The position numbers and the translations under genes were made by a program. The notes beneath the pieces are model-generated. The model did not search any database. It saw only the letters and a list, made by a program, of their open reading frames with translations, and was not told the origin of the DNA. Shown one piece after another: positions 9,015 to 17,428 of a DNA stretch of 64,000 nt. Each line of letters opens with the position of its first letter. The stretch's first letter is position 1. Source of the stretch: Bacillus massilinigeriensis (GTDB lineage Bacteria; Bacillota; Bacilli; Bacillales; Cytobacillaceae); the NCBI RefSeq assembly GCF_900111815.1, contig NZ_LT630004.1, positions 140,373-204,372 on the forward strand. Reading direction: 5' to 3'.

Positions 9015-9199
9015 TCGTACTTGTCTAGGCGCACAAGCATTTCGCTTAGCGCTATATTGATTACTTCTCGTTCCTTAAATTCTTGCACCAGCTCGGATTT
9101 GAATTTAGTTTCCGTTATAGTTTGCTGTTTATTTAAATGCTCCTTTATTTGGTCGCACATCCAGAGCTGATAATCAGAAAGCGTTAAACATTTATGCAT
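8990..9199 (-). CDS. Small uncharacterised soluble protein (69 aa)
   Basis: Not recognised. The protein MHKCLTLSDYQLWMCDQIKEHLNK and on is helical and charged, ending DPRMRRLT, with two Cys near the N terminus. ATG 9199 is chosen over the upstream GTG because AAGGAG stands 8 nt before it. Its own terminator and a clear ribosome binding site argue that it is real. It is convergent with liaR and divergent from the 15-nt repeat region. Confidence 0.6.
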   Translation of the reverse strand: MHKCLTLSDYQLWMCDQIKEHLNKQQTITETKFKSELVQEFKEREVINIALSEMLVRLDKYDPRMRRLT

Positions 9200-9362
9200 G
9201 CAACCCACTCCTTTATTCTCCCATTACCCGCTTAAATGCCTGTCATAAACAGTTTATGAAAATGATAACACTTCCAATTATCGGGAGTTGTAGGGTGCAT
9301 TTGGACAGCAAAATTCTAACCTATTTCCATCTTCATACCATTCACGGCCCGAAAGTAATTCC

Positions 9363-9482
9363 GAACTCAACCAGACTGAACTCAACCAAACTGAACTCAA
9401 CCGAACTGAACTCAACCGAACTGAACTCAACCAAACTGAACTCAACCAAACTGAACTCAACCGAACTGAACTCAACCCAACC
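9363..9482. repeat. 15-nt tandem repeat, eight copies
   Basis: Unit GAACTCAACC(A/G)AACT repeated eight times without gaps; copies differ only at one or two positions until the degenerate last copy. The period is a multiple of three, so both strands stay open (Asn-Ser-Thr-Glu-Leu or Leu-Ser-Ser-Val-Trp repeats), but no credible start or flanking domain supports translation. The rest of 9200-9679 shows nothing recognisable. Confidence 0.9.
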
Positions 9483-9679
9483 GAACCTCTATCCATCACC
9501 CACTGCACTACTCCCAAAACCCTTGCCCACACCTGTCCTTCGCCACATCCAGCGCGGCCACAGCCAGCGCGCCTACATCCTCCCCAATCCAACTAACCAT
9601 TCCCCACACTTATTAATATTTCCCCAGGTTGTCTCATAGATATAGAAAAGCACTGCAAGACACACAAAGGGGAGCGTTT

Positions 9680-10999
9680 ATGAAAAATTTACTGAAAGGG
9701 ATGGCAGTCTTGGTTCTCGCAATGTTCCTTGGCGAGTGTGCCGAGTTCTTGATCAATATGATCCTGGCAAGGGAGCTTGGCGAAAGCGGAATCGGCCAGT
9801 ATATGACTATCCTTCCATCCATTTTCCTAATCATGATGCTGGCGAGCTTCGAATTGCCCGCATCGCTTTCTAAGCTTGTAGCCGAACGCGACAAAAAATA
9901 TCATCGCAGTCTCATTAAACACGCTTTCCGCATGACGGTCATATTCAGCATTTGCCTGCTTATCATTGCTGCGATGACTATTCCATTCATTCCAGTGTTC
10001 CGCGAATCCCATCCAATTTTGAAATATATCGTGCTGCTGCTCATTCCACTAGTGTCCTTTTCTGCAATTGCCCGAGGCTACTTCATGGGCAGAGAGCACA
10101 CTGGAAAAATTGCAGTCTCGCATCTTATGCGGCGCATCGTCCAAATGCTTTTGCTCGCCTCTGTGTACCAAGTGCTCGACTTCGAAAGGCCGGTCGCGCT
10201 GCTCATTGCCTTTTGTACGCTTGCCGCAAGCGAAGTAGCTGTTTTCCTTTATTTCGTTTATGCATTTATTATTTCCTATCAGGAAATCAAACGCATGACT
10301 GGCGAGCGTTTGTCAGCAGGCGATGTAAGGCGGAGCCTGGCTTCTGTTTCGATACCTTCCACTGCATTAAGACTTTTCCATGCTCTAGCACATGCAGCAC
10401 AGCCTTTCCTGATAAAATGGGCGCTCATCAAGTCGGGCGTACCGATGGACACCGCGACAGAGCAATTCGGCATGGTGGCGGGGGTCGCCATGACCATTGG
10501 CACTTTCCCGGCCTTCATTGCCCATTCCTTCATGGTTGTCCTCATCCCGGCAGTGGCTAAAATGCAGGCAGGCGCTAACCGCTTGCAGCTCAACCAATTG
10601 CTCCAGCAAGTCATGCTATTGACAGCGCTATACGGTATACCTGCTGTTGCAGCTGTCTACTTTTTCGCTGGTCCGCTTACTTCCCTGTTTTTCCACTCCG
10701 ACGATGCAGCCTACTACGTGCAGCTCCTTTGGCCGTACTTTTTGCTTCATTATTTCATCATTCCCATGCAGGCCTTTCTCATCGGTCTCGGGCTCGTTAA
10801 GGATGCTTTCTACCACACCTTCTGGACGACAGCCATTACTTTTTTGATTATTTTCTTTCTTGGCTCCAGACCTGAATGGCAGATGTCCGGCATCATTATC
10901 GGAATGAATGCTGGAACAGTCCTGCTCGCGATGATGCACTATCTCACCATTTGTAAAAAAATCGGGGTGTCTTGGACGCTCATGCAGCTGGAAAAATAG
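9680..10999 (+). CDS. Polysaccharide/oligosaccharide flippase (MVF superfamily, SpoVB-like)
   Basis: 439-residue membrane protein with about 12 helices. The N terminus KNLLKGMAVLVLAMFLGECAEFLINMILARELGESGIGQY resembles MATE/SpoVB/Wzx flippases, as does SIPSTALRLFHALAHAAQPFLIKWALI in the middle (the ISxxxxLxR block seen in SpoVB). It likely moves a lipid-linked sugar across the membrane, substrate unknown; it is shorter than SpoVB (about 518). ATG 9680 has GGGGAGCG upstream. It stands alone; DUF1284 follows 88 bp later. Confidence 0.8.
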   Translation: MKNLLKGMAVLVLAMFLGECAEFLINMILARELGESGIGQYMTILPSIFLIMMLASFELPASLSKLVAERDKKYHRSLIKHAFRMTVIFSICLLIIAAMTIPFIPVFRESHPILKYIVLLLIPLVSFSAIARGYFMGREHTGKIAVSHLMRRIVQMLLLASVYQVLDFERPVALLIAFCTLAASEVAVFLYFVYAFIISYQEIKRMTGERLSAGDVRRSLASVSIPSTALRLFHALAHAAQPFLIKWALIKSGVPMDTATEQFGMVAGVAMTIGTFPAFIAHSFMVVLIPAVAKMQAGANRLQLNQLLQQVMLLTALYGIPAVAAVYFFAGPLTSLFFHSDDAAYYVQLLWPYFLLHYFIIPMQAFLIGLGLVKDAFYHTFWTTAITFLIIFFLGSRPEWQMSGIIIGMNAGTVLLAMMHYLTICKKIGVSWTLMQLEK

Positions 11000-11087
11000 G
11001 ATTCAAAAATACTCACGAAAAAGGATTTTGCCACCGAGTGGCGAATGTTATCTTAATGACTAAATGACTAAGAACAGGGGGGAAACG

Positions 11088-11552
11088 ATGGATAAAGTTT
11101 TGCGCGGCCATCACCTCTTATGTGTACACGGCTTCAGGGGAATGGGCTACAGCCCAGCTTTTATTGAAAAAATGGCTTCCATCGTCAAGGATATTAGAGA
11201 CGAGAAAAAGGATTTTTTTATCACGACTGTCGAAGCTTTCGACGATGCATGCATGGCGTGCCCGCATAAAGGTGCTGCTGAATGCGAGGCGGGGGAGGGG
11301 GCCAACGAACATGTGCTGGGCATGGACGCCAAGGTGCTGCGCCATTTGGGACTGCAGCATGGCCAACAATACCTGAAGTCGGACATATTAAAACTCACCG
11401 CCGAAAAGGTCGTCCCGGATGACCTCGACACTCTTTGCGCCAACTGCTCATGGCTCTCCTACGGTGTCTGCAAAGAAGGAATCGCCAATTTAAGAAAAAA
11501 AGATATCGATGAACCGAAAAAAAAGCCTGCACTGCAGACTTCTAAAAAATAA
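11088..11552 (+). CDS. DUF1284 family Cys-rich protein
   Basis: 154 residues. It begins MDKVLRGHHLLCVHGFRGMGYSPAF, the typical DUF1284 opening (RxHHLLC...GxGYS). It has two Cys clusters, CMACPHKGAAEC (about 54-65) and CANCSWLSYGVC (about 117-128), suggesting an Fe-S cluster or zinc site; function unknown. The ATG at 11088 follows AGGGGGGAAACG. The tail is Lys-rich. It is convergent with the broken TrkA_C-type gene. Confidence 0.85.
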   Translation: MDKVLRGHHLLCVHGFRGMGYSPAFIEKMASIVKDIRDEKKDFFITTVEAFDDACMACPHKGAAECEAGEGANEHVLGMDAKVLRHLGLQHGQQYLKSDILKLTAEKVVPDDLDTLCANCSWLSYGVCKEGIANLRKKDIDEPKKKPALQTSKK

Positions 11553-11845
11553 ATTTAATAAGGATTTTCATCATCCCCGACCTGCTGCCGAAGGATTTCT
11601 TCAGGAAAAATGGCTCTGATTTGTTCCGTATTACCGTACACAACAGCTCTATCCCCGGGATGGAGCTCTGTGTCGTAAGCATTTTTCCGCACTTTTACGT
11701 CTCCGCGCCGAATGAAAAGGACGTTTATGTCCTCAGCTTGTGGAGAAAGGCACCTTTATTTCTTCCACAAGCTTTTTTATTTTAATTCCATTTAGCTTTT
11801 TTACTGTTTAATATCTCCTTTTCATAAAAAAACAAAGATCGCCAC

Positions 11846-12613
11846 TCACTTTCCTAGCCTTGCTAGGTGTGTGACGATCTTTTTTATATTCTGGCACGCT
11901 GCAGTGAGTAGGACCTGCTCACTCGCATTGTGCAATCCCCGTAACCGGCAATAGCGAAGCCCATGCAGTTCTTTTGAATCTGCGAAGCTTCGCTCTACTT
12001 TTTCTTTTCTGAACTTATAAAGCATCTTTCCAGAGAGGGAGAGCCTGTTTTGACGAACCTTCTCCTTGAATTCTTCCCACACATGGCGCGTAACGATCTT
12101 TTGTGTATTCCTTGATCGGGTACACTCCTTTAGGAGGGGGCATTCGGAACATCTCTTTGGATCTGACTTATATTCACGGTAACCTTCTCTTGTCGTTGTA
12201 CGATAAACTAACTCCTGTCCATTTGGACAAATGTAAACATCTTTCTCTTTATGATAGGTAAACTTCCATTTAGGAAAAAGTCCTTTTGTCGGCTGGTATC
12301 TACGATGGGCGATCACTCCAAAAACCTTACGGTCATGAAGTCCTTTACAAATTGGATTTGTTAAATATCCTGAGTCGAGTGCCACTGCTTCTACCTTAAA
12401 TCCAAAACGATCCATCTGACGGTCAAGCCTAGAAAGATAAGGGACAGAGTCATGGACATTTCCCGGAGTAACATAAGCATCAGTAATGATATTGAACTTC
12501 ATATCGGTTGTTCGATGATCAAGATAACAGAACATCTCCTGCTTATTTTCCCTGGACATGAAGCCACAATCTGGATCGGTTGTGCTTTTTCGAATTTGTT
12601 TGGTCTCTGTCAC
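11846..12613 (-). CDS. IS1182-family transposase, C-terminal frame
   Basis: 255 residues from GTG 12613 with the second catalytic Asp region (VEAVALDSGYLTNPI), the Cys-containing SECPLLKEC zinc-like motif and the Glu region (KVERSFADSKELHGLRYCRLRG). It lacks the N-terminal DNA-binding half, which lies in the other frame upstream. A GAGAGGAGGTG site precedes the GTG, so independent translation is possible. Alternatively it is joined to the upstream frame by -1 slippage at 12635-12641. Confidence 0.85.
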   Translation of the reverse strand: MTETKQIRKSTTDPDCGFMSRENKQEMFCYLDHRTTDMKFNIITDAYVTPGNVHDSVPYLSRLDRQMDRFGFKVEAVALDSGYLTNPICKGLHDRKVFGVIAHRRYQPTKGLFPKWKFTYHKEKDVYICPNGQELVYRTTTREGYREYKSDPKRCSECPLLKECTRSRNTQKIVTRHVWEEFKEKVRQNRLSLSGKMLYKFRKEKVERSFADSKELHGLRYCRLRGLHNASEQVLLTAACQNIKKIVTHLARLGK

Positions 12614-12627
12614 CTCCTCTCTTTCTT

Positions 12628-13221
12628 TTAGTGCTTTTTTCCGTGTTGGAATCTATCCTCTTCCACAGCTCTATTGAGTTCTTCTATGTATTCCCGAGTC
12701 TCCACTTCGACTTCTTCCCGTGTAAACTTGTGCTTATTGGCATTCGCTTTAAGGTGAGTAGAGTCAGTAAACAGAACTCTTCCACCAACCATTTTATGAT
12801 TCATGGCTAACAGGACAATCTCATCAAAAATTTCTTGAAAGATATTCGTATCTTTAAAACGGGTTCTTCTATTCCAACTGATGGTCGAGTGGTCCGGCAC
12901 AGGATCATTGAGCTTCAAGCCAAGAAACCATCGATAGGCTACATTTGTTTGCACTTCCCGTTCTAATCGGCGTTCCGAACGGATGCCATAAAAATAACCA
13001 ATAAACATCATTTTAAATAGAACTAGTGGATCCGAAGGACGCCCGGTACTCTCGGAATAATAAGGACGCAATTTCTCCCCGATAAAAGAAAAGTCTATGT
13101 ACTGGTCCACCTTTCTTAAAAAGTGATCCTGGGGAACCAAATCCTCAATTAAAACAAATTCTGCTTCTCCTTGTAATTCCCTTTTCGGTTTGAACATCGC
13201 ATCCACCATCCTAAGTGTCAT
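12628..13221 (-). CDS. IS1182-family transposase, N-terminal frame
   Basis: 197 residues containing the DUF772-type N-terminal domain ([62 protein letters not shown]) and the first catalytic Asp in [17 protein letters not shown]. It ends HGKKH-stop just after the heptamer A AAA AAG. In the -1 frame the reading continues [23 protein letters not shown], the normal family sequence. ATG 13197 is an alternative start with a better binding site. Either programmed frameshifting or loss of one A explains the split. Confidence 0.85.
   Translation of the reverse strand: MTLRMVDAMFKPKRELQGEAEFVLIEDLVPQDHFLRKVDQYIDFSFIGEKLRPYYSESTGRPSDPLVLFKMMFIGYFYGIRSERRLEREVQTNVAYRWFLGLKLNDPVPDHSTISWNRRTRFKDTNIFQEIFDEIVLLAMNHKMVGGRVLFTDSTHLKANANKHKFTREEVEVETREYIEELNRAVEEDRFQHGKKH
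12635..12641 (-). other. Slippery heptamer A AAA AAG at the transposase frame junction
   Basis: On the minus strand the zero frame reads GGA AAA AAG CAC TAA. A -1 slip on AAA AAG gives AAA AAA GCA CTA AAA and opens into the downstream frame. A6G is the classic IS-element -1 frameshift heptamer. Position is accurate to about one or two bases. Confidence 0.6.
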
Positions 13222-13870
13222 ATTAATAATATTATATCAAATTAACGCGGTGAATGAATAAAGAAATCGGATAAAAATTAGGCTGTCGAGAGTTTCTCGA
13301 CAGCCTGAGGACGTTTATGTCCTGATTTTCTTCAATGAGCTTCCGGAACGTTTTACCGGCAAGGTCGGATTTTTCCGGAATGGACAGCTCGGCAATTTCA
13401 TCCTTCTCACTAAAAAGAATCACATCGGAAACAGGGAGATCGGCAATATTATAATTTTTCTTCAGTTCCCCTTTCAAATGCTTCCCAAGCTTTTTTTTCA
13501 CAAAAGGAGTTTTCATAAACAGGGTGATAACCAGAAGCGCCGCGGCGATATAGCCGATTTCCGTGGCGAAAAAGTTATCTGATAAGAGGGAAGAAATCGC
13601 GGAAATAATGACAGCGAGGGAAAAAGCGCCGAATAGGATAAGGAAGGCACCAAGCCGCCTTCTGAATGGATGGTCAATGATTAATTCCGACTCGCCTGTC
13701 GTAAATCCCGTACCTGTCAGCATGGAAATCACCTGGAATCTTGCCACATGATGGTCAAGACCTGTCGCGATGAAAAGAATGACATTTATTTCGATTACGG
13801 CGAAGACAATTCCAAGGTAAATGAGGATAAATAAAAAGCCCATAAAATTTCCTCCATTTCATCAAGACAA

Positions 13871-13898
13871 AAGAAGCCCGGGGAGGAACCCCAAGGCT
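13871..13898 (-). terminator. Terminator of the 13905-14183 gene
   Basis: On the minus strand GCC(TT)GGGG-TTCCT-CCCC(GG)GGC followed by TTCTTTT, just before the start of the disrupted TrkA_C-type gene. Confidence 0.65.
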
Positions 13899-13904
13899 GG
13901 AAGG

Positions 13905-14183
13905 TTATTTTTGCTGAAGATTTTCATTGTAATAGTTAACGCCGTACATCGAACCTTCGCTGACCATTTTGTTGTCTTCTACATCATGCGGATCCGGGTT
14001 GCCTGCTTTTTGGACAGGAAGGACATCTTCTTTTCCTCTCGATTTCATCGTCATGACTTTGTCTTTGGCGTTTGTAGCCACCTTTTTCAACTTTTCCACG
14101 TTTTCCTTTGGCTTCATAGCCATCCATACTGCTGCAGCGCCAACACCGAGAAGTACATATGGTTTCATTGATTTTGCTTGCAT
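13905..14183 (-). CDS. Small membrane-anchored stress-type protein (92 aa)
   Basis: Function not recognised. A single hydrophobic segment (about residues 7-23, MKPYVLLGVGAAAVWMAM) is followed by a Lys-rich amphipathic region (NVEKLKKVATNAKDKVMTMKS) and a polar tail ending NVYYNENLQQK-like. The layout resembles YtxH-type proteins. AAAGGAGG lies 8 nt before the ATG. A sigma-B-like promoter is visible upstream, so a general stress role is the best guess. Confidence 0.7.
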   Translation of the reverse strand: MQAKSMKPYVLLGVGAAAVWMAMKPKENVEKLKKVATNAKDKVMTMKSRGKEDVLPVQKAGNPDPHDVEDNKMVSEGSMYGVNYYNENLQQK

Positions 14184-14251
14184 CGTTTAGTCCTCCTTTT
14201 ATGTTTGCCCGATATTCAGGTATATTTCGTTCCACTTGCTGTACATTAAAT

Positions 14252-14277
14252 TTACCCTAAAGCGGGGGAAGAGAAAC
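14252..14277 (-). promoter_or_regulatory. Sigma-B-like promoter for the small membrane protein
   Basis: On the minus strand GTTTCT (14277-14272), 14-nt spacer, GGGTAA (14257-14252). One mismatch from the usual -35; the -10 matches well. About 70 nt before the start codon. Confidence 0.5.
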
Positions 14278-14358
14278 ATGAACCTTTAAAAAAGTAAATG
14301 TTAGCAACTCCATCTTCAGGGGAATAGAAGAAGAAATTAATGAAAAGTAGTGAGGGAC

Positions 14359-15297
14359 ATGAATACATTTAATGAAGGCAAGTGGAAATGGTATCAAGTA
14401 TCAATCAATAATATCGACGAAATCATACCTTTGACGCAAAAACATCCAGGATGCGGCATGTGGGTCAAAGAAATGGAACATAAAAAATCCAACTCTATTA
14501 GAGTGGATGCCAGGACGGAAGGGGAAGAGTTCATCTGGGGCTCGCTTGTGTACCAGCAGGATGTTGAAAGCCGGGAAGACTACAATCTGTTTCATTTTTA
14601 TCTGACGAAGGAGTTTTTTGTCACCGTTGATTTTAAGCCTCCGCTTCTTGCACAAAGCGATTTTGAAGAAGTGAAAAAGCAGATGGACCACGCAGATAAT
14701 GCGGTGGAAGGTTTTTTTGTGCTGATTGGGGAAATATTGAACGACTATCTTAATCGAATCGACTTGTTCGAGGACAGGCTGCACGATCTTCTCTGGAAAG
14801 TAAAAAAACAAAACAATCTTAAAATCCTTGAGCGCATTTATGATAATCGGCATGAACTTCTCATATGGAAAAACTTGATGATTCCCATCACTGAATTGAA
14901 GTTTGCCATGGAAGAAGCCTTTGGCGATGAAATCAAAGAAGGCCCGGAGTTCAAGCGGGCGACACGGAGAATGACAAGAGGAAGAATTGTCATCCAAGAA
15001 TATCAGCAGGAAATTGATACATTGATTGACCTGGAGGAAGTTGTTTCCTCGCATAGAGGAAATGAAATCATGAAGACGTTGACCGTCATGACAATCATGT
15101 TCACGCCAGTCATGGCATGGGGCGCGCTTTGGGGAATGAACTTCAAAATCATGCCGGAGCTTGGCTGGAAATATGGCTATTTGTACGCGCTTATCCTTAT
15201 TATCGTGTCCACTCTTGGCCTGTATGTTTACCTGAAAATGAAAGGCTGGATGGGGGATATTCTGAAAGGGAAAAAGAAAAATTCGTTCTTTGAATAA
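14359..15297 (+). CDS. corA: CorA-family divalent metal transporter
   Basis: 312 residues. A long cytoplasmic helical domain ends in two C-terminal membrane helices (about 243-264 and 275-295), with the hallmark loop motif Gly-Met-Asn in WGALWGMNFKIMPELG. The family carries Mg2+, Co2+ or Ni2+ as a pentamer; B. subtilis YfjQ is the likely counterpart. ATG 14359 has GAGGG about 4 nt upstream; the in-frame GTG at 14350 is less likely. It has no operon partner; a repeat-rich gap follows. Confidence 0.92.
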   Translation: MNTFNEGKWKWYQVSINNIDEIIPLTQKHPGCGMWVKEMEHKKSNSIRVDARTEGEEFIWGSLVYQQDVESREDYNLFHFYLTKEFFVTVDFKPPLLAQSDFEEVKKQMDHADNAVEGFFVLIGEILNDYLNRIDLFEDRLHDLLWKVKKQNNLKILERIYDNRHELLIWKNLMIPITELKFAMEEAFGDEIKEGPEFKRATRRMTRGRIVIQEYQQEIDTLIDLEEVVSSHRGNEIMKTLTVMTIMFTPVMAWGALWGMNFKIMPELGWKYGYLYALILIIVSTLGLYVYLKMKGWMGDILKGKKKNSFFE

Positions 15298-15542
15298 AAA
15301 AATCGCTTGGAGTGGGTGACTTAGATGATAGATGTGCATGTGGATTTCCATTCTAAGCGCTTCCTCTTCCGCGGGTGGCCCGTTGGAAAGCATGAACGGA
15401 TGCGTTTGGCGGTGTCTTCCCTGTCCCATGCTCCCGCAGAAGTCTCCGGGCTTCCTGATGAGATAAATCGGAAATTCTGGTCTGATTTTACCGTTTTTTT
15501 CAGTGTGTACACTCCTGCCAATTCCCAGCCCGGTCTTCATCG

Positions 15543-15789
15543 CCCAAAACCTTAAAAATTGTCATTTTGCAATGTTTTTCTCAGGAAAAAGTAGACATTT
15601 AAGAGCAGGTAGCCGCTATTTTGCATAAGAATGTCCTCTGTAATTGGTTTCATCATTACAAAATGCAAAGTATCATACACCTGCAAAGACGGTATCTACC
15701 GTAATGGCCCGGTTATCTACGGTAAACCTCAATTTATCTACGGTAAATGCCTTTTTATCTACGGTAATCGGAGAAATATCTACAGTAGC
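15543..15789. repeat. 246-bp class intergenic element, copy A, with five 21-nt-spaced motifs
   Basis: Starts with a 27-bp head (15543-15569, CCCAAAACCTTAAAAATTG and on), has a diverged middle, and ends with five copies of ATCTACGGTAA at 15694, 15715, 15736, 15757 and 15778, spaced exactly 21 nt. The last copy is the variant ATCTACAGTAGC. A second copy of the same length and plan, inverted, is at 53382-53627. The rest of the 640-bp gap 15298-15937 holds only a hairpin at 15821-15846 and no supported gene. Confidence 0.85.
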
Positions 15790-15820
15790 ATACATTAAAT
15801 TCCAGATAACACGATGAAAG

Positions 15821-15853
15821 GCCTCCGCTCAAAAGGGCGGAGGCTTTATTAGT
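15821..15853 (+). terminator. Hairpin with GCCTCCGC stem
   Basis: GCCTCCGC-TCAAAAGG-GCGGAGGC followed by TTTATTAG. It stands between repeat copy A and the convergent DUF3243 gene and may serve either direction. Confidence 0.55.
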
Positions 15854-15937
15854 TTCCTAACCTATAAGCAAGGTTGTCCTATTTTTCTTTATTTGAAAAA
15901 TTTCACAAGCATGATTGCAGGGATATGCCATTTTTCG

Positions 15938-16270
15938 TTATTCAGCCAGTTTCACAAGCATGTGTGCAAGCTTGTGCTGTTCTTCTTCGGTGCCGACTTT
16001 CCATAGCTCTCGCAGAAGCTGTTCTTCGCGGTTGCGCGGCTCTACTTTTTCAGCGAGATAGTCAGCGATTTTTTGTGCGGCAGACGCAAGCTGCTCTTCG
16101 TTGAGGCCTGCTGTCTTTCCGAGCTGGATTCGCTTATGAAGATACGATTTAAACTCTTCGAAGTTGCCGAGAATATCGTCCGCACGTGAACTATCCATTC
16201 TATCCATTGTTTCTTCTACTTTATTTGTATTCACTGCTCCGTTTTTCTCTATCATATGATCTTTTTCCAT
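15938..16270 (-). CDS. DUF3243 family protein (YmfJ-like)
   Basis: 110 residues. A short charged lead is followed by the DUF3243 domain (about 38-110): LGNFEEFKSYLHKRIQLGKTAGLNEEQLASAAQKIADYLAEKVEPRNREEQLLRELWKVGTEEEQHKLAHMLVKL, with the diagnostic PRNREEQLLRELWKVG block. Function is unknown; the domain is helical and soluble. ATG 16270 follows AAAGGAGGAGAAAACA; the longer frame to 16348 has no binding site. Confidence 0.88.
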   Translation of the reverse strand: MEKDHMIEKNGAVNTNKVEETMDRMDSSRADDILGNFEEFKSYLHKRIQLGKTAGLNEEQLASAAQKIADYLAEKVEPRNREEQLLRELWKVGTEEEQHKLAHMLVKLAE

Positions 16271-16358
16271 TGTTTTCTCCTCCTTTGATTTACCGTTATG
16301 TCTATTAAATAGCCCACTATCAGCAAGCTTAAACAAGCGGCAGCACATCGGAGGAAAT

Positions 16359-16396
16359 GAAAGAAGGTACAGGCCGCTTGGCCCGTACCTTCTTTC
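16359..16396. repeat. Long perfect hairpin GAAAGAAGGTAC / GTACCTTCTTTC
   Basis: A 12-bp perfect stem encloses a second stem GGCC-GCTT-GGCC. It is not followed by a T tract on either strand, so it is not an ordinary terminator. A smaller perfect hairpin GAACCGAT...ATCGGTTC follows at 16446-16470. Both fill the 370-bp gap between DUF3243 and the yetJ-like gene; nothing else was seen there. Confidence 0.7.
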
Positions 16397-16642
16397 AGTC
16401 CGCTATTTTCTAACGGTCAGGGAGAGGGGAGTGTGACACTTGGATGAACCGATTCTAAATATATCGGTTCAGGACGAGCGTCCCTTTTGCCATTTCGGCA
16501 AAACTCCCTCCGTTCGCAATGCCAATGACAGAGTCAGAAGTCGCTATGTTCTTCAACTTGAACCAGTCCCTTCATGTTATATTGGCCTTGCACTTTTTCT
16601 TTACCCGGCTGTGAAAAAATAAACCGTTGTAAAACTTGGAAA

Positions 16643-17278
16643 TCAATCGTCGCTTGAAAGAATACCAAAGATTCGTAGCAGGCTGATGAACAAGTTGATG
16701 AAATCTAGATACAGGTTAAGCGCCATTAGCGGCACTTCTTCCGCACTGACACCATAGCGCTTCATCATGTTGAAATCATAGAGTACATAGCCGCTGAATA
16801 CGAGAACGCCAACGAAAGAGAATGCGAGCATGCCCGATGATGAAAGCGGCATGAACAGATTGAAAATCGAAATAGCAATCAGCGCTAGAAGTGCTGCAAG
16901 CAGGAATCCGCGCATGAAGCTGAAGTCACGCTTTGTTTTAGTCGCATATACGGCAATGCCGGAAAAAACGACGGTCGTGGTGCCGAGTGCCATCAAGACA
17001 ACATTGGCTCCAGAAGCTGCGGTGTAATAGGCAATAATCGGGTAGGTTGTGATGCCGGAAATAAAGGTAAATACATACAGGAATGTATAGCCTATGCTCT
17101 TTTTCCTGCGGAGGAAAAACGCCCCGATTAGCATGGCCATCTCTAAGATGGCGAGTGGCATGAAGAGTGCAGGAGGAATGAAAATGCCGCATGCCATTCC
17201 GATGAAAGAGATAGCGAGCGATAAGGCGAACGTTCTGATGACCGACGGCATAAAGGGATTTTCAGCGTGTGAGTACAT
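16643..17278 (-). CDS. yetJ: YetJ-like Bax inhibitor-1 family membrane protein
   Basis: 211 residues with seven predicted membrane segments. The ends match B. subtilis YetJ closely: LYLDFINLFISLLRIFGILSSDD at the C terminus, YDFNMMKR in the sixth to seventh helix region, and KSIGYTFLYVFTFISGITTYPIIAYY in the middle. YetJ is a pH-sensitive Ca2+ leak channel, with Asp residues of the C-terminal half forming the pH switch; both Asp of ILSSDD are present. ATG 17278 follows AGAGGTGG; the longer frame to 17515 is not supported. Confidence 0.9.
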   Translation of the reverse strand: MYSHAENPFMPSVIRTFALSLAISFIGMACGIFIPPALFMPLAILEMAMLIGAFFLRRKKSIGYTFLYVFTFISGITTYPIIAYYTAASGANVVLMALGTTTVVFSGIAVYATKTKRDFSFMRGFLLAALLALIAISIFNLFMPLSSSGMLAFSFVGVLVFSGYVLYDFNMMKRYGVSAEEVPLMALNLYLDFINLFISLLRIFGILSSDD

Positions 17279-17428
17279 GTAATGGACCACCTCTTGATGG
17301 TTAGTGTTATATAATACGGTCCCGAACGGAAAGGGTTTCAACTTTTTACTATGCCTGCTGGTTTTACTTTTCATATCCGGAAAAAGCAGGACGCGTAGGA
17401 AAGATCGAAAGCCGGCCACCTGAAAGAC

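Larger units (their letters stand above)
11734..13307 (-). mobile_element. IS1182-family insertion sequence (1574 bp)
   Basis: Bounded by the direct repeat AGGACGTTTATGTCCT at 11718-11733 and 13308-13323. The ends are imperfect inverted repeats (CAGCTTGTGGAGAAAG and CAGGCTGTCGAGAAAC). It contains two transposase reading frames in -1 relation. The duplicated target is itself a palindrome (AGGAC/GTCCT), a preference reported for some members of this family. Confidence 0.9.
11555..13843 (-). pseudogene. TrkA_C-domain membrane protein gene interrupted by an IS1182-type element
   Basis: The N-terminal part (13843 down to 13308) encodes three to four membrane helices and the start of an RCK_C/TrkA_C domain ending SDLAGKTFRKLIEENQDINVL. 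The C-terminal part (11733 down to 11555) continues in frame after removal of the element and one 16-bp duplication: LFIRRGDVKVRKNAYDTELHPGDRAVVYG and on, to the TAA at 11555. The uninterrupted protein would be 232 residues. The TrkA_C domain usually binds c-di-AMP or another ligand to gate ion transport. Reading into the element replaces the end with unrelated residues. Confidence 0.9.

Noticed and set aside
9256..9639. 127-residue open frame over the 15-nt repeats, and a 104-residue frame on the other strand
   Set aside because: Both stay open only because the repeat length is a multiple of three and the flanks are short; no ribosome binding site or domain.
14401..15540. 379-residue open frame on the minus strand
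   Set aside because: Antisense shadow of the corA gene; codon use follows the plus strand and the product has no membrane or domain pattern.
15325..15555. 76-residue open frame after corA
   Set aside because: Weak binding site, runs into the head of repeat element A, competing frame on the other strand, no family resemblance.
15694..15789. Short regular repeats that could suggest a CRISPR array
   Set aside because: The repeat is only about 11-15 nt with 6-10 nt between copies, there are five copies, and no cas genes lie near. Spacing is a constant 21 nt, unlike CRISPR.
16440..16622. 60-residue open frame with TTG start
   Set aside because: Begins inside a perfect hairpin (GAACCGAT/ATCGGTTC) and shows no recognisable features.
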